Of a DNA stretch of 64,000 nt, positions 44,718 to 55,219 are shown in pieces. A program made the position numbers and the translations under genes. The notes under the pieces were generated by a model. The model was not told the origin of the DNA, ran no database searches, and saw only the letters and a program-made list of their open reading frames with translations. Each line of letters begins with the position of its first letter. The stretch's first letter is position 1. Source of the DNA: an uncultured Ruminococcus sp. (GTDB taxonomy: Bacteria > Bacillota > Clostridia > Oscillospirales > Acutalibacteraceae); assembly GCA_904393835.1 (NCBI GenBank), contig CAJFNC010000006.1, forward strand, positions 25,622-89,621, read 5' to 3'.

Positions 44718-46226
44718 ATGTTATACAACAGCACACAAAATGCTGCTGAGGTTGTATCAGCTGCACAGGCGATTGCTCAGGGCATATCAAAAGACGGAGG
44801 ATTGTTCGTACCTCAGGATTTTCCTAAGTACGACACAGAAACTTTAAAGGCGCTTCTTAAAACAGATTATAAGGGAAGAGCTAAAAAAATCTTTTCAGAT
44901 TTTCTTACGGATTTTACCGAAGATGAAATCAATGAATGTGTGGAAAAAGCATACACATCTTCAAAATTCGGTTCGGAAAATCCTGCTCCGCTAAACTTTT
45001 GTAAACTCGACAATAAAACTCTCAATATTTTGGAGCTTTGGCATGGCCCTACTTGTGCTTTTAAAGATATGGCGCTTCAGATTTTACCGCATTTGCTCAC
45101 AAAGTCGTTAAAGAAAACCTATGATGGTAAAGACGCTGTTATCCTTGTGGCTACATCAGGTGACACAGGTAAAGCTGCTCTTGAAGGCTTCAAAGATGTT
45201 GACCATACAAAAATTATTGTTTTTTACCCTGTTGACGGTGTAAGTCCTATGCAAAAGCAACAGATGAACACTCAGGAAGGCAGCAATGTTAAGGTTTGTG
45301 CTATCAAAGGCAATTTTGACGATGCTCAGACAGGTGTTAAAAAGATATTTACGACTCCGTCAATCGCAGAGAAGCTTGCTGAAAATAATATGTTGTTTTC
45401 TTCCGCAAACTCAATTAACTGGGGCAGACTTCTTCCTCAAATCGTTTACTACGTATCAGCATATTGTGATATGGTAAACGAGGGTAAAATTAAGTTTGGA
45501 GATAAAATCAACGTTGTTGTTCCCACGGGTAACTTCGGTAATATTCTTGCTTCATATTATGCAAGCATTATGGGACTTCCGATTAATAAATTTATCTGCG
45601 CTTCAAACTCAAATAATGTTTTGACTGATTTCATCAGGACAGGCATTTATGATAAGAACAGACATTTCTATACAACAATTTCTCCGTCAATGGATATTCT
45701 CGTATCAAGTAACCTTGAGCGTTTGCTCTATATGCTCAGCGGAAACGACGATAAAACAACAAAGATTTGGATGGATTCACTCAAATCTGAGGGCAAATAC
45801 GAGGTCAGTGACAAAGTTAAGTCGGTAATCAAGGAAAAATTCTACGGCGGATACTGTGACGATGTCAATACCAAGGCTACTATTCACAAAATTTTTGAGC
45901 AGGATAAATATCTCTGCGACACTCACACTGCGGTTGCAGTTAATGTATATACTCAGTATGTTGATGAAACAGGCGACACTACTCCGACTGTTATTGCATC
46001 AACGGCAAGTCCTTATAAATTCTCAAAATCCGTGTTGCAGGCAGTTGCTCCCGATTGTGATCTTCCGGATAACGAATTTGATATGGTTGATAAGCTCCAC
46101 GAGCTTACAGGTATGGCAGTACCTGTGCCTCTTGCAAATCTTAAAAACAAAAAAGTTCGTTTCTCTGATGTTACCGAAGTTGACAAAATGCCTAATTATG
46201 TGCTAAGTGCACTCGGTATTGAGTAA
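44718..46226 (+). CDS. thrC: Threonine synthase
   Basis: PLP enzyme converting O-phosphohomoserine to threonine. It is the longer form (502 aa) with an N-terminal Thr_synth_N domain (about 1-85). The PLP lysine is in CAFKDMALQ near 115. ATSGDTGKAALEGF binds the cofactor phosphate, and VVPTGNFGNILA follows. No hom or thrB adjoins it, and no threonine T-box leader is visible in the 42-base gap before it. Confidence 0.95.
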   Translation: MLYNSTQNAAEVVSAAQAIAQGISKDGGLFVPQDFPKYDTETLKALLKTDYKGRAKKIFSDFLTDFTEDEINECVEKAYTSSKFGSENPAPLNFCKLDNKTLNILELWHGPTCAFKDMALQILPHLLTKSLKKTYDGKDAVILVATSGDTGKAALEGFKDVDHTKIIVFYPVDGVSPMQKQQMNTQEGSNVKVCAIKGNFDDAQTGVKKIFTTPSIAEKLAENNMLFSSANSINWGRLLPQIVYYVSAYCDMVNEGKIKFGDKINVVVPTGNFGNILASYYASIMGLPINKFICASNSNNVLTDFIRTGIYDKNRHFYTTISPSMDILVSSNLERLLYMLSGNDDKTTKIWMDSLKSEGKYEVSDKVKSVIKEKFYGGYCDDVNTKATIHKIFEQDKYLCDTHTAVAVNVYTQYVDETGDTTPTVIASTASPYKFSKSVLQAVAPDCDLPDNEFDMVDKLHELTGMAVPVPLANLKNKKVRFSDVTEVDKMPNYVLSALGIE

Positions 46227-46915
46227 TGTCTTTGTTTGTTATAGGTGATCTTCATCTTTCGTTAGGTGAAGATAAGCCTATGGATATATTTTCGGGATGG
46301 CAGGACTATGTTCAGCGCCTTGAAAAAAATTGGAAAAGAATCGTGACCGATAATGATACAGTCGTAATTGCAGGTGATATTTCCTGGGCAATGAAACTTG
46401 AACAGACTTATACGGATTTCAAGTTCATTGAAGATTTACCCGGTAAAAAGATATTTTTAAAGGGTAACCATGATTATTGGTGGGGAACTAAAAATAAAAT
46501 TGACAATTTCCTGTCGGCAAATTCGCTTGACACCATTTCTATATTATTTAATAATTCCTATGTGTGCGGTGAATACGCTGTTTGCGGCACAAGAGGCTGG
46601 TTCCTTGAAAATGACAAGCCCGAGGATATTAAGGTTTTAAATCGTGAGGTCGGACGCCTTATAACGTCAATAGAAAGCGCTCTTAAAACAGGAAAAGAAC
46701 CGGTTGTATTTTTACATTATCCTCCTGTTTACGGAGGGAACGAATGTAAAGAAATTATGGATGTATTGCGTAAATATTCCATAAAAAAGTGTTACTACGG
46801 CCATATTCACGGAACTCAAAATATGCGCTATGCAACAGAGGGCGAATACGACGGAATCAAATTTACTCTTGTTTCTTGTGACAGGGTATCATTTACACCG
46901 ATTTTAGTCAGATAA
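46226..46915 (+). CDS. Calcineurin-like metallophosphoesterase
   Basis: A 229-residue phosphoesterase with the whole metal-binding set: GDLHLS, AGDISWAM, KGNHDYWW, LHYPPVYGG and YGHIHG. It starts at ATG overlapping the thrC stop (TAATG). Substrate unknown. No membrane or signal segment, so probably a cytoplasmic enzyme. Confidence 0.88.
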   Translation: MSLFVIGDLHLSLGEDKPMDIFSGWQDYVQRLEKNWKRIVTDNDTVVIAGDISWAMKLEQTYTDFKFIEDLPGKKIFLKGNHDYWWGTKNKIDNFLSANSLDTISILFNNSYVCGEYAVCGTRGWFLENDKPEDIKVLNREVGRLITSIESALKTGKEPVVFLHYPPVYGGNECKEIMDVLRKYSIKKCYYGHIHGTQNMRYATEGEYDGIKFTLVSCDRVSFTPILVR

Positions 46916-46932
46916 TTTATGTAATTTATATA

Positions 46933-46961
46933 TTGGCAAAACAATTGTTTTGTGGTATAAT
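46933..46961 (+). promoter_or_regulatory. Promoter of tig
   Basis: TTGGCA (46933-46938), 17 bases, TATAAT (46956-46961), 41 bases upstream of the tig start. No CIRCE or CtsR-like direct repeat was seen near it. Confidence 0.75.
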
Positions 46962-47002
46962 TAGACGATAATTAAAACAGTTTATAATTGGAGGATAATA
47001 CA

Positions 47003-48283
47003 ATGGCATTAAAGGAAAGTACAAAAAAAGAACAGGCTAATTCATATGAGCTTGTTGTAAGCGTTGACGCAGATACATTTGAAAAGGCAATAAATGCTGT
47101 CTACAAGAAGCAGGTTAAAAACATTTCAATACAGGGCTTTAGAAAAGGTAAGGCTCCCCGTAAGGTAATTGAAAAGATGTACGGCTCAGAAGTTTTCTAC
47201 GAAGATGCTATGCAGGATTGCTATCCAGATGCACTTTATGACGCTGCAAAAGAAGCAGACGTTAAAATTGTAAAGGTTGAGACTTTGGAAGCTGTTGAAG
47301 CAGGAAAAGACGGCTTTACATTTAAGGCAAACATCATTGTTGAACCGACAATGGACATCAATGACTACCTCGGCGTTGAAGTTACAAAAAAGTCAACAGA
47401 TGTTACTGATGAACTCGTTGACGAAGAGATTCAGAAGGTTAGAGAGCGTAACGCAAGAATCATCACTGTTGACGACAGAGCAGCTCAGGACGGTGATATT
47501 GCAGTAATTGACTTTGAGGGCTTTGTTGACGGCGAAGCATTTGACGGCGGCAAGGCTGAAAACTACAACCTCAAGCTCGGTTCAAACAGTTTTATTCCGG
47601 GATTTGAAGAGCAGATTATCGGTCACAACACAGACGAAGAGTTCAGCATCAATGTTAAATTCCCTGATGATTATCAAGCTGAAGAGCTTAAGGGCAAGGA
47701 CGCGGAATTCAAAATTAAACTTCATGAGATTAAAACAAATGAACTTCCTGAAGTTGATGATGACTTTGTAAAGGATGTTTCTGACAAAGATACACTTGAT
47801 GAGTACAAGGCCGAACTTAAGGAGACAATTGCAAAACGTCTTGAAGATGAAGCTGAAAAGGATATCGACGATCAGATTGCTAACAAACTTATGGAACTCC
47901 TTGAGGGTGAAATTCCGGAGGCAATGTACGAGAACCAGACAAACGATATGGTAAGAGATTTCGATATGCGTTTGCGTTCACAGGGTCTTGACATCAACAC
48001 ATATATGCAGTATATGGGTACTGATATCGAAGGTCTCAAGAAAATGTACAGAGACGAAGCTGAGAAGAGAGTTAAACTCAGACTTGCTCTTGAAACAATT
48101 GCTAAAAAAGAAAACATAGAGGTAACAGACGAAGACCTTGAAAATGAATATAAAAAGCTTGCAGAAGCTTATCAGATGGATGTTGACAAGGTTAAGGCTG
48201 CTATTCCCGTTGAGTCTCTTTCAGAGGATATCAAGGTTGAAAAGGCTTTGAAACTTGTTAAGGATAAAGCTAATATTAAATAA
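47003..48283 (+). CDS. tig: Trigger factor
   Basis: Ribosome-bound chaperone and peptidyl-prolyl isomerase. The N-terminal ribosome-binding signature GFRKGKAPRKVIE is at about residue 42. The FKBP-type PPIase domain (about 150-235) has AQDGDIAVIDFEGFVDGEAFDGG and GFEEQIIG, followed by a long helical C-terminal domain. ATG 47003 after GGAGG gives 426 aa. The track TTG 46988 lies upstream of the SD. tig-clpP-clpX-lon-engB is the classical order. Confidence 0.97.
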   Translation: MALKESTKKEQANSYELVVSVDADTFEKAINAVYKKQVKNISIQGFRKGKAPRKVIEKMYGSEVFYEDAMQDCYPDALYDAAKEADVKIVKVETLEAVEAGKDGFTFKANIIVEPTMDINDYLGVEVTKKSTDVTDELVDEEIQKVRERNARIITVDDRAAQDGDIAVIDFEGFVDGEAFDGGKAENYNLKLGSNSFIPGFEEQIIGHNTDEEFSINVKFPDDYQAEELKGKDAEFKIKLHEIKTNELPEVDDDFVKDVSDKDTLDEYKAELKETIAKRLEDEAEKDIDDQIANKLMELLEGEIPEAMYENQTNDMVRDFDMRLRSQGLDINTYMQYMGTDIEGLKKMYRDEAEKRVKLRLALETIAKKENIEVTDEDLENEYKKLAEAYQMDVDKVKAAIPVESLSEDIKVEKALKLVKDKANIK

Positions 48284-48342
48284 TTTGAATATATCTTGAA
48301 ATTTTGCTAATTATAATTAATATTTTGAAAGGTTATGATTAA

Positions 48343-48924
48343 ATGGCTTTAGTACCGTATGTAGTTGAACAAACCAGCAGAGGTGAACGTTCATATGATA
48401 TTTATTCGCGTTTGCTCAATGACAGAATTATTATGCTTACTGATGAGGTAAACAGTGCAAGCGCAAGCGTTGTTGTAGCGCAGCTTCTTTATCTTGAAAG
48501 TCAGGATCCTACAAAAGATATCAGTCTTTACATTAACAGCCCCGGCGGAAGTGTAACTGACGGATTTGCAATTTTTGATACAATGAACTACATCAAGTGT
48601 GATGTTTCAACAATTTGTATGGGAATGGCAGCAAGTATGGGTGCGTTTCTCCTTGCAGCCGGTACAAAGGGTAAAAGACTTGCTCTTCCTAACAGTGATA
48701 TTATGATTCACCAGCCTTCAGGCGGTGCTCAGGGTCAGGCAACAGATATGGAAATCCATACAAAACATATTCTTGATATGAAACAAAGACTTAATCAGAT
48801 TCTTGCTGATAATACAGGTCAACCCATTGACGTTATCGCAAGAGATACAAACCGTGATAACTTTATGACTGCTCAGCAGGCATTGGAATACGGTTTGATT
48901 GATAAGGTAATTGAAAAAAGATAA
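48343..48924 (+). CDS. clpP: ATP-dependent Clp protease proteolytic subunit
   Basis: Tetradecameric serine protease. Catalytic Ser98 is in [14 protein letters not shown] and His is in IMIHQPSGG near 122, with the Asp in the RDTNRDNFM region. 193 aa. SD GAAAGG precedes it. Partners with ClpX encoded 28 bases downstream. Confidence 0.97.
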   Translation: MALVPYVVEQTSRGERSYDIYSRLLNDRIIMLTDEVNSASASVVVAQLLYLESQDPTKDISLYINSPGGSVTDGFAIFDTMNYIKCDVSTICMGMAASMGAFLLAAGTKGKRLALPNSDIMIHQPSGGAQGQATDMEIHTKHILDMKQRLNQILADNTGQPIDVIARDTNRDNFMTAQQALEYGLIDKVIEKR

Positions 48925-48952
48925 TTAATTTTAGATAGGTGAGGATTGGCTG

Positions 48953-50290
48953 ATGGCTAACAAGAACAACGAAACAGAAATTTATTGTTCATTCTGCGGT
49001 AAGCCGCAAGACATGGTTGGACGTTTGATTGCGGGCAACGGTGTATATATTTGTGACAAATGCGTTGAGCTTTGTATGAATATTCTTGAACAATCAAATG
49101 AGATTGAACATGAGCATGACGGTTATCAGCAAGATCAGTCCTCGACTATCCCTGCCGAACCACCGATTTTACTCAAGCCTAAGGAAATTAAGGCAATTCT
49201 CGACGAATATGTAATCGGACAGGATCAAGCTAAAATTACATTGAGCGTTGCTGTTTATAATCATTACAAAAGAGCATTTGCCCATGATGAAAGTGTTGAT
49301 TTTTCTAAGAGCAATGTTTTACTTTTGGGACCTACCGGCGTCGGAAAAACCCTTCTTGCTCAAACACTTGCCAAGGCTCTTGACGTACCGTTTGCAATCG
49401 CTGACGCTACTACCTTGACTGAAGCCGGTTATGTGGGCGAGGATGTTGAAAATATTCTTTTGAAGCTTATTCAAGCTGCTGATTTTGATATTGCAAAGGC
49501 AGAACGCGGAATTATTTATATTGACGAGATTGACAAGATTGCAAGAAAATCAGAGAATCCGTCAATAACACGGGATGTAAGCGGTGAAGGTGTTCAACAG
49601 GCTTTATTAAAGATTGTTGAGGGTACTGTTGCAAACGTTCCTCCGCAGGGGGGAAGAAAACATCCTCAGCAGGAATTTTTGCAGATTGACACAAAAAATA
49701 TTTTGTTTATTTGCGGCGGTGCTTTTGACGGGCTTGAAAAAATAGTTGAAAAACGTAAGGGATCTTCGGTAATTGGTTTTGAATCATTGATTAAATCAAA
49801 AGCTGAACTAAACGAAACTGATTGGATGAAAGAAGTTACGGCTCACGATCTTGTCAAATATGGAATTATTCCAGAGCTTATAGGTCGATTGCCTGTAATT
49901 ACAGCACTCAGCGGTCTTGATACCGATGCGCTTGTTCAGATTTTGACCGTTCCCAAAAATTCCATTGTTCAGCAGTACAAGCGTTTATTTGAACTTGATA
50001 ATGTTGAACTTACTTTTGAGGACGATGCGCTTAAAGCAATCGCTGAAAAGGCGCAGGAACAACATACAGGCGCAAGAGGACTCAGAGGTATTATGGAGGG
50101 AATTCTCACCGATTTAATGTTTGAAACTCCTTCGGACAGCACCATTGAGCGAATCATTATTACAAAAGATGTGGTTGTCGACGGGGCTCAGCCTCAAATA
50201 ATCCGCAGAAAAGAAAGCTTGTCGCTTCCTGCTAACAGTACTACAAAGAAAGATGCAATGAAGCGTCAAAAGCGCAACACAGCGTCTTGA
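48953..50290 (+). CDS. clpX: ClpX ATPase subunit
   Basis: Unfoldase of ClpXP. N-terminal zinc-binding domain CSFCGKPQ...CDKCVELC (residues 13-41). AAA+ domain with Walker [16 protein letters not shown] near 125, Walker [12 protein letters not shown] near 187, and the ClpP-contact IGF loop visible as VIGFES. 445 aa with an extended basic tail. Followed by a terminator that separates it from lon. Confidence 0.97.
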   Translation: MANKNNETEIYCSFCGKPQDMVGRLIAGNGVYICDKCVELCMNILEQSNEIEHEHDGYQQDQSSTIPAEPPILLKPKEIKAILDEYVIGQDQAKITLSVAVYNHYKRAFAHDESVDFSKSNVLLLGPTGVGKTLLAQTLAKALDVPFAIADATTLTEAGYVGEDVENILLKLIQAADFDIAKAERGIIYIDEIDKIARKSENPSITRDVSGEGVQQALLKIVEGTVANVPPQGGRKHPQQEFLQIDTKNILFICGGAFDGLEKIVEKRKGSSVIGFESLIKSKAELNETDWMKEVTAHDLVKYGIIPELIGRLPVITALSGLDTDALVQILTVPKNSIVQQYKRLFELDNVELTFEDDALKAIAEKAQEQHTGARGLRGIMEGILTDLMFETPSDSTIERIIITKDVVVDGAQPQIIRRKESLSLPANSTTKKDAMKRQKRNTAS

Positions 50291-50301
50291 TATAAGAATC
50301 T

Positions 50302-50341
50302 AAAGCTGTATTGCATATCTTTACAATACAGCTTTATTTTT
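50302..50341 (+). terminator. Intrinsic terminator after clpX
   Basis: AAAGCTGTATTG (50302-50313) pairs perfectly with CAATACAGCTTT (50324-50335), followed by ATTTTTATT. Confidence 0.85.
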
Positions 50342-50360
50342 ATTATGAAAGGAATTGTTT

Positions 50361-52772
50361 ATGAATTTTGACAACAACACCAATTTAACTGTCCCCGTTT
50401 TACCATTGCGCGGACTGGTTGTTTTTCCTAAAACTTTAATACATTTTGATGTTGGCAGAAAGAAAAGCATTACAGCTATAAATAAGGCAATGAAATCTAA
50501 TCAGTATATTTTTCTTGCTGCTCAACGCAACCCGGCTGATAGCGAGCCGACTTTGCTCGATTTATATACGGTCGGCGTAATTGCAAAAGTTGTTCAGGTT
50601 TTAAAGCAGCCTGAAAATGTCACGCGCATTGTCATTGAAGGGCAATGCCGCGCAAAAATTATTTCTCCCGTTTTTGACGAAAAATGTCTAATGGCAGAAA
50701 TTCAGACGATTACTGATGAAAAATTGCCGCTCACAGCTTATGATAATGCTCTTATGCGAACAGTTAAAAACGAGTTTGAAAAATATATTGAAATTTCACC
50801 TAAAATGCCGCCTGATATAATATTTAAGGTGGCTTTGTGCGAATCTCCCGGCGAACTTGCTGATTTTATTACATCTAACCTCATTCTTGATTACCAAACA
50901 AAGCAGTCTATATTAGAAATTATTCCTGAGTCGCTTCGACTTAAAGAAGTGCTTGATGTACTCGTAAATGAAAATAATATTTTAACAATTGAAGAGGAAA
51001 TTTCCAATAAAGCGAAACTGCGTATTGATCAAAATCAACGTGAATACTTTTTGCGTGAGCAAAAGCGGGTGATTGAAGAAGAGCTGGGTGAGGATGATAA
51101 TCCTTCAAGAGAAGCTGATATTTATGCCGATAAAATTAAAGAGCTTCATCTTGATGAAAAAGCAGAAGAAACACTTCTTAAAGAGTGTAATAAGCTTATG
51201 AAAATGTCTTATGGCAGTCAGGAAGCGTCTGTAATTCGTACATATCTTGATACAGTTATTGATTTGCCGTGGAATACGTCTACAAAAGATAAAATTGTAA
51301 TTTCAAAGCTAAGAAAAGAGCTTGATAAAACCCACTTCGGCTTGCAGAAGGTTAAAGACAGAATTATAGAACAGCTTGCCGTGAAAAAGCTCAGCGAAAA
51401 GCAAAAAGGCCAGATTATCTGTCTTGCAGGTCCTCCCGGTGTCGGTAAAACCTCAATTGCACAGTCAATAGCTCAAGCCATCGGCAGAATAAACCAGCGT
51501 ATAGCTCTTGGCGGCGTTAAAGATGAGGCGGAAATTCGAGGTCACAGAAGAACGTACATCGGCTCCATGCCCGGCAGAATTATGTCGGCTATTCAGAGTG
51601 CCGGTACCAACAATCCGATACTTATTCTCGATGAAGTGGACAAGCTTTCAAATGACTATAAAGGCGACCCGACTTCTGCTTTGCTTGAAGTCCTTGATAT
51701 TGAACAAAACAATAAGTTTGTTGACCACTATATTGACATTCCGTTTGATTTATCCAATGTAATGTTTATTACAACAGCAAACGATATTTCAACAATTCCC
51801 GCACCGCTCAGGGACAGAATGGAAATAATAGAAATAAGCAGTTACACACGAGAAGAAAAGTTTAATATTGCTAAAAAACACCTCATTCCGAAGCAGCTTG
51901 AGCTTTGCGGTTTTAACTCTCACGATGTTAAATTTACTCAAAAAGCAATATACTCTCTTATTGACTATTATACACGTGAATCAGGAGTCAGAACACTTGA
52001 AAGAGAAATTGCGTCTATACTCAGAAAATGTGCTGTTAAAAGACTTGAGGAGAAAACACAACTTTTCAAAATAGACGATAAAGAAGTCGAAAAACTTCTA
52101 GGCCATAAGAAATACTTATCTGACAGTGCTTCAAAAAGGGATGAAATAGGAATTGTTAACGGTCTTGCATGGACGTCGGTTGGCGGTGAGCTGCTCCCGA
52201 TTGAAGTTGCGGTAATGGACGGAAGCGGCAAAATTGAACTTACCGGTTCGCTCGGTGACGTTATGCAGGAGTCCGCTAAGACCGCAATTACGTGCATACG
52301 CAGCCATGCTGCAGCACTTGGCGTTGATTCTGATTTTTATAAGACAAAAGATATTCATCTCCATGCTCCTGAAGGAGCTGTTCCAAAGGACGGACCGTCT
52401 GCAGGTATAACAATGGCCACGGCAATTTATTCTGCGCTGTCAGGAAAGCCCGTAAAGCACAATATTGCCATGACCGGTGAAATTACCCTAAGAGGTAAGG
52501 TTTTGCCAATAGGCGGTCTTAAAGAGAAAAGTATGGCAGCTTACAAGTACGGAATTAGCACTGTTATTATTCCTAAGGATAATGTTGCTGACCTTGAAGA
52601 CGTTGATGATGCCGTAAAACAAAAAGTGACATTTGTTCCCGTTGAGAGTTTCAGCGAAGTTATACCTGCTGCTGTTGTCAAAAGCGCGAAAATTGCCGAA
52701 AAAGACTGGGATAACTCAATAATTCCTATGAGCTGCAAAGGTAATTCGGATATATCAACTGTAAGGCACTAA
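50361..52772 (+). CDS. lon: ATP-dependent protease Lon
   Basis: AAA+ serine protease degrading misfolded and regulatory proteins. LON substrate-binding domain at about 1-200. Walker A GPPGVGKTSIAQ near 356 and Walker B ILILDEVDKL. The proteolytic domain has PKDGPSAGITMATA (Ser near 680) and GGLKEKSMAAYK (Lys). ATG 50361 after AAAGGAA gives 803 aa. The track TTG 50355 is too close to the SD. Confidence 0.97.
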   Translation: MNFDNNTNLTVPVLPLRGLVVFPKTLIHFDVGRKKSITAINKAMKSNQYIFLAAQRNPADSEPTLLDLYTVGVIAKVVQVLKQPENVTRIVIEGQCRAKIISPVFDEKCLMAEIQTITDEKLPLTAYDNALMRTVKNEFEKYIEISPKMPPDIIFKVALCESPGELADFITSNLILDYQTKQSILEIIPESLRLKEVLDVLVNENNILTIEEEISNKAKLRIDQNQREYFLREQKRVIEEELGEDDNPSREADIYADKIKELHLDEKAEETLLKECNKLMKMSYGSQEASVIRTYLDTVIDLPWNTSTKDKIVISKLRKELDKTHFGLQKVKDRIIEQLAVKKLSEKQKGQIICLAGPPGVGKTSIAQSIAQAIGRINQRIALGGVKDEAEIRGHRRTYIGSMPGRIMSAIQSAGTNNPILILDEVDKLSNDYKGDPTSALLEVLDIEQNNKFVDHYIDIPFDLSNVMFITTANDISTIPAPLRDRMEIIEISSYTREEKFNIAKKHLIPKQLELCGFNSHDVKFTQKAIYSLIDYYTRESGVRTLEREIASILRKCAVKRLEEKTQLFKIDDKEVEKLLGHKKYLSDSASKRDEIGIVNGLAWTSVGGELLPIEVAVMDGSGKIELTGSLGDVMQESAKTAITCIRSHAAALGVDSDFYKTKDIHLHAPEGAVPKDGPSAGITMATAIYSALSGKPVKHNIAMTGEITLRGKVLPIGGLKEKSMAAYKYGISTVIIPKDNVADLEDVDDAVKQKVTFVPVESFSEVIPAAVVKSAKIAEKDWDNSIIPMSCKGNSDISTVRH

Positions 52773-52784
52773 AGGGGGGTAAAA

Positions 52785-53390
52785 ATGAATTTTAACGAAG
52801 TTAAATTTGAGTTTGCGTCCGGTGCTCCTGAACAGCTTCCAAAATCAGATGTGCCGGAAATAGTATTTTCCGGACATTCCAATGTAGGAAAATCGTCACT
52901 GATTAATAAACTTGTTCAGCGCAAAGCTTTGGCAAGGGTAAGTTCTCAGCCCGGAAAAACGGCTACTATTAATTTTTACAGATTAAAAGAATTCAGAATG
53001 GTTGATTTACCAGGATACGGATATGCCAAAGTATCAAAAAAAGAAAAAGAACGTTGGGCTAAGCTTGTTGAAGGCTATTTTGCTCAGGACAGAAAACGTG
53101 CACTTGTAATTCAAATTCTTGATTTACGTCATCCGCCTACGGATGATGATCTTCATATGGTGGATTTTTTGTATAGAGGCGGCTTTAATTTTGCCGTTGT
53201 TCTTACAAAAAGCGACAAACTTAAAAAAACTCAATTTGAAAAACAAATGGAGTATTACAAAGATATATTCAGCGAGATAAGCCACATTAAGTTGATACCG
53301 TTCTCGGCAGTAAACGGAAACGGAAATGAAGATGTAAGAAATCTTATCAGAGAAGCTGTTACAGATTTTAATAATAGGGAGGAACAATAA
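52785..53390 (+). CDS. engB: Ribosome biogenesis GTP-binding protein EngB/YsxC
   Basis: Essential GTPase of 50S assembly. GHSNVGKSSLINKL (G1) near residue 26, DLPGYGYAKV (G3) near 69, LTKSDKLKK (G4) near 138. 201 aa. Strong SD (AAAGGGGGG). Its place directly after lon is typical (ysxC in B. subtilis). Confidence 0.96.
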   Translation: MNFNEVKFEFASGAPEQLPKSDVPEIVFSGHSNVGKSSLINKLVQRKALARVSSQPGKTATINFYRLKEFRMVDLPGYGYAKVSKKEKERWAKLVEGYFAQDRKRALVIQILDLRHPPTDDDLHMVDFLYRGGFNFAVVLTKSDKLKKTQFEKQMEYYKDIFSEISHIKLIPFSAVNGNGNEDVRNLIREAVTDFNNREEQ

Positions 53391-54689
53391 ATGTTTGTTA
53401 ATGATTGCCTTAACATAAATGAGAAAGGACATCTTACAATTGGCGGTTGTGATACAGTAGAGCTTGCTAAGGAATATGGCACTCCTCTTTATGTTCTTGA
53501 CGAAACAACCATCAGAAATACTTGCCGCGCCTATGTAAATTCTTTTAAAAAATTCTACAACGGTAACGGTATGCCGCTTTATGCAAGCAAGGCTCTGTCA
53601 TGTAAAGAACTTTGCAGAATTGCAAACGAAGAAAACCTTGGACTTGATGTAGTTTCGGGCGGTGAAATTTATACGGCTGTACAGGCCGGTTTTCCTATGG
53701 AGAAAGTTCATTTTCACGGCAACAATAAAACTGCTGACGAAATTAGATTTGCAATTAAATCTAAGGTAGGTAAGTTTGTTGTTGACAATCTTTATGAGCT
53801 TGAACTCCTTGATGAAATTGCGGGAGAAGAGGGCATAACAGCAAATATTTCTTTTAGAATTAAACCCGGCGTAGATGCCCATACACATAACTTTATCAGA
53901 ACAGGTCAAATTGACTCAAAATTTGGTTTTGCTCTTGAAACAGGTGAAGCATTTAATGCCGTTAAAAAAACTATTAAATTAAAGAATGTAAATATCAAAG
54001 AACTGCATTGCCATATCGGTTCTCAGATTTTTGACATTGAGCCGTTTGTTACCGCCGCTGAAATTATGATTGATTTCATAGCTAAAATTAAGAACGAACT
54101 TGGAATTAATATTCCTGAGCTTAATCTCGGCGGTGGCTTTGGCATCATGTACACTGAAAAGGATGAACCTGTACCTTATGAGAATTATATGGAAAAGGTT
54201 TCTGTTGCCGTAAAAGAGAAATGCTCGCAATATGGTATTGATGTTCCGTTTATTTATATTGAACCGGGTCGTTCAATTGTCGGCGAAGCTGGCATAACGC
54301 TCTACACCGTCGGTAGCAAAAAGGAGATTCCGAATATCAGAACTTATGTGTCAGTTGACGGAGGTATGACTGATAATATAAGATACGCTCTGTATCAGTC
54401 TGATTATACTGTTCTTAATGCAAGCAAAGCTAATCAAGAGCCAAATGATATAGTAACCGTTGCGGGTAAGTGCTGCGAGAGCGGTGACCTTATACAGGAA
54501 AATACAAAAGTTGCAGATCCTCAGGCGGGCGATATTCTTGCTGTATTATCAACAGGTGCGTATAATTACTCAATGGCTTCTAACTATAACAGAATTCCCA
54601 GACCGGCTATGGTAATGGTAAAAGACGGTCAGCCAATAGTAATTATAAAACGTGAAAGTTATGAAGATCTTGTAAGAAATGATGTTTAA
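53391..54689 (+). CDS. lysA: Diaminopimelate decarboxylase
   Basis: PLP enzyme for the last step of lysine synthesis. The PLP lysine is in YASKALSCKEL near residue 66. Other conserved parts are HFHGNNKT, ELHCHIGSQI, LNLGGGFGIMY, EPGRSIVGEAG and the C-terminal catalytic CCESGDL. 432 aa. It starts directly after the engB stop, with the SD GGGAGG inside engB. No lysine riboswitch is present upstream, so it is probably read from the lon-engB transcript. Confidence 0.95.
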   Translation: MFVNDCLNINEKGHLTIGGCDTVELAKEYGTPLYVLDETTIRNTCRAYVNSFKKFYNGNGMPLYASKALSCKELCRIANEENLGLDVVSGGEIYTAVQAGFPMEKVHFHGNNKTADEIRFAIKSKVGKFVVDNLYELELLDEIAGEEGITANISFRIKPGVDAHTHNFIRTGQIDSKFGFALETGEAFNAVKKTIKLKNVNIKELHCHIGSQIFDIEPFVTAAEIMIDFIAKIKNELGINIPELNLGGGFGIMYTEKDEPVPYENYMEKVSVAVKEKCSQYGIDVPFIYIEPGRSIVGEAGITLYTVGSKKEIPNIRTYVSVDGGMTDNIRYALYQSDYTVLNASKANQEPNDIVTVAGKCCESGDLIQENTKVADPQAGDILAVLSTGAYNYSMASNYNRIPRPAMVMVKDGQPIVIIKRESYEDLVRNDV

Positions 54690-54704
54690 TTTCTGATTGT
54701 GCCG

Positions 54705-54735
54705 AGCAGTAGACCAAATTGGTTTACTGCTTTTT
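54705..54735 (+). terminator. Intrinsic terminator after lysA
   Basis: AGCAGTAGACC (54705-54715) pairs with GGTTTACTGCT (54721-54731), 11 bp with one G-T pair and a five-base loop, followed by TTTT. Confidence 0.85.
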
Positions 54736-54848
54736 GGCTATATGTCAATATTCGGAGTAAACCGGAATAAACTGAACTGTTTTGACGCAGGAAAAGTAGA
54801 AAATATATGAATCTTTACGGTACATAGTAAAAAGGAATGATGAACCTG

Positions 54849-55219
54849 ATGTATAATCCTCAATTAGAGACTTTTATTTGTGTGGTAGAGGTCAGTAGCT
54901 TTAACAAGGCGGCAGAGCGTTTGTATATATCACCTCCGGCAGTAATTAAACAAATCTTAATTTGAAACTTTTTATTCGAACCCACCGAGGCTTGCAATTG
55001 ACTAAAGCAGGGCGCTCTCTTTATCAAGATGCAAAATACATTATCCAATACTGCAAAGATTCTGTGACGCGAGCACGAAATTCGATGCAAGAGAGTGACA
55101 GCCTGATCCACATCGGCACATCACCAATGACGCCTGCACAGGTATTGGTAGATCTATGGTCAACGCTCCAGCGATACTTCCCGAATATTAAGTTCCGACT
55201 TGTTCCTTTTGACAACACC
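54849..55219 (+). pseudogene. Broken LysR-family transcriptional regulator
   Basis: The first part reads MYNPQLETFICVVEVSSFNK and then AAERLYISPPAVIKQI, a clear LysR winged-helix start, but stops at TGA 54963. From there homology continues in another frame (LNLKLFIRTHRGLQLTKAGR...) to about VPFDNT at 55219. A short deletion of roughly a handful of codons at the end of the recognition helix explains the frameshift. The effector-binding domain is then cut off after ~30 residues, where esterase-like sequence begins. A weak promoter (TTGACG, 16 bases, TATATG) and an AAGGA site precede the ATG. The gene cannot make a normal LysR protein. Confidence 0.8.

Noticed and set aside
46915-48953. CtsR or CIRCE operators controlling tig/clpP/clpX
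   Set aside because: No tandem heptad repeat of CtsR type and no CIRCE inverted repeat were seen in the intergenic gaps.
53330-53400. Lysine riboswitch before lysA
   Set aside because: lysA begins immediately after engB, leaving no room for an aptamer.
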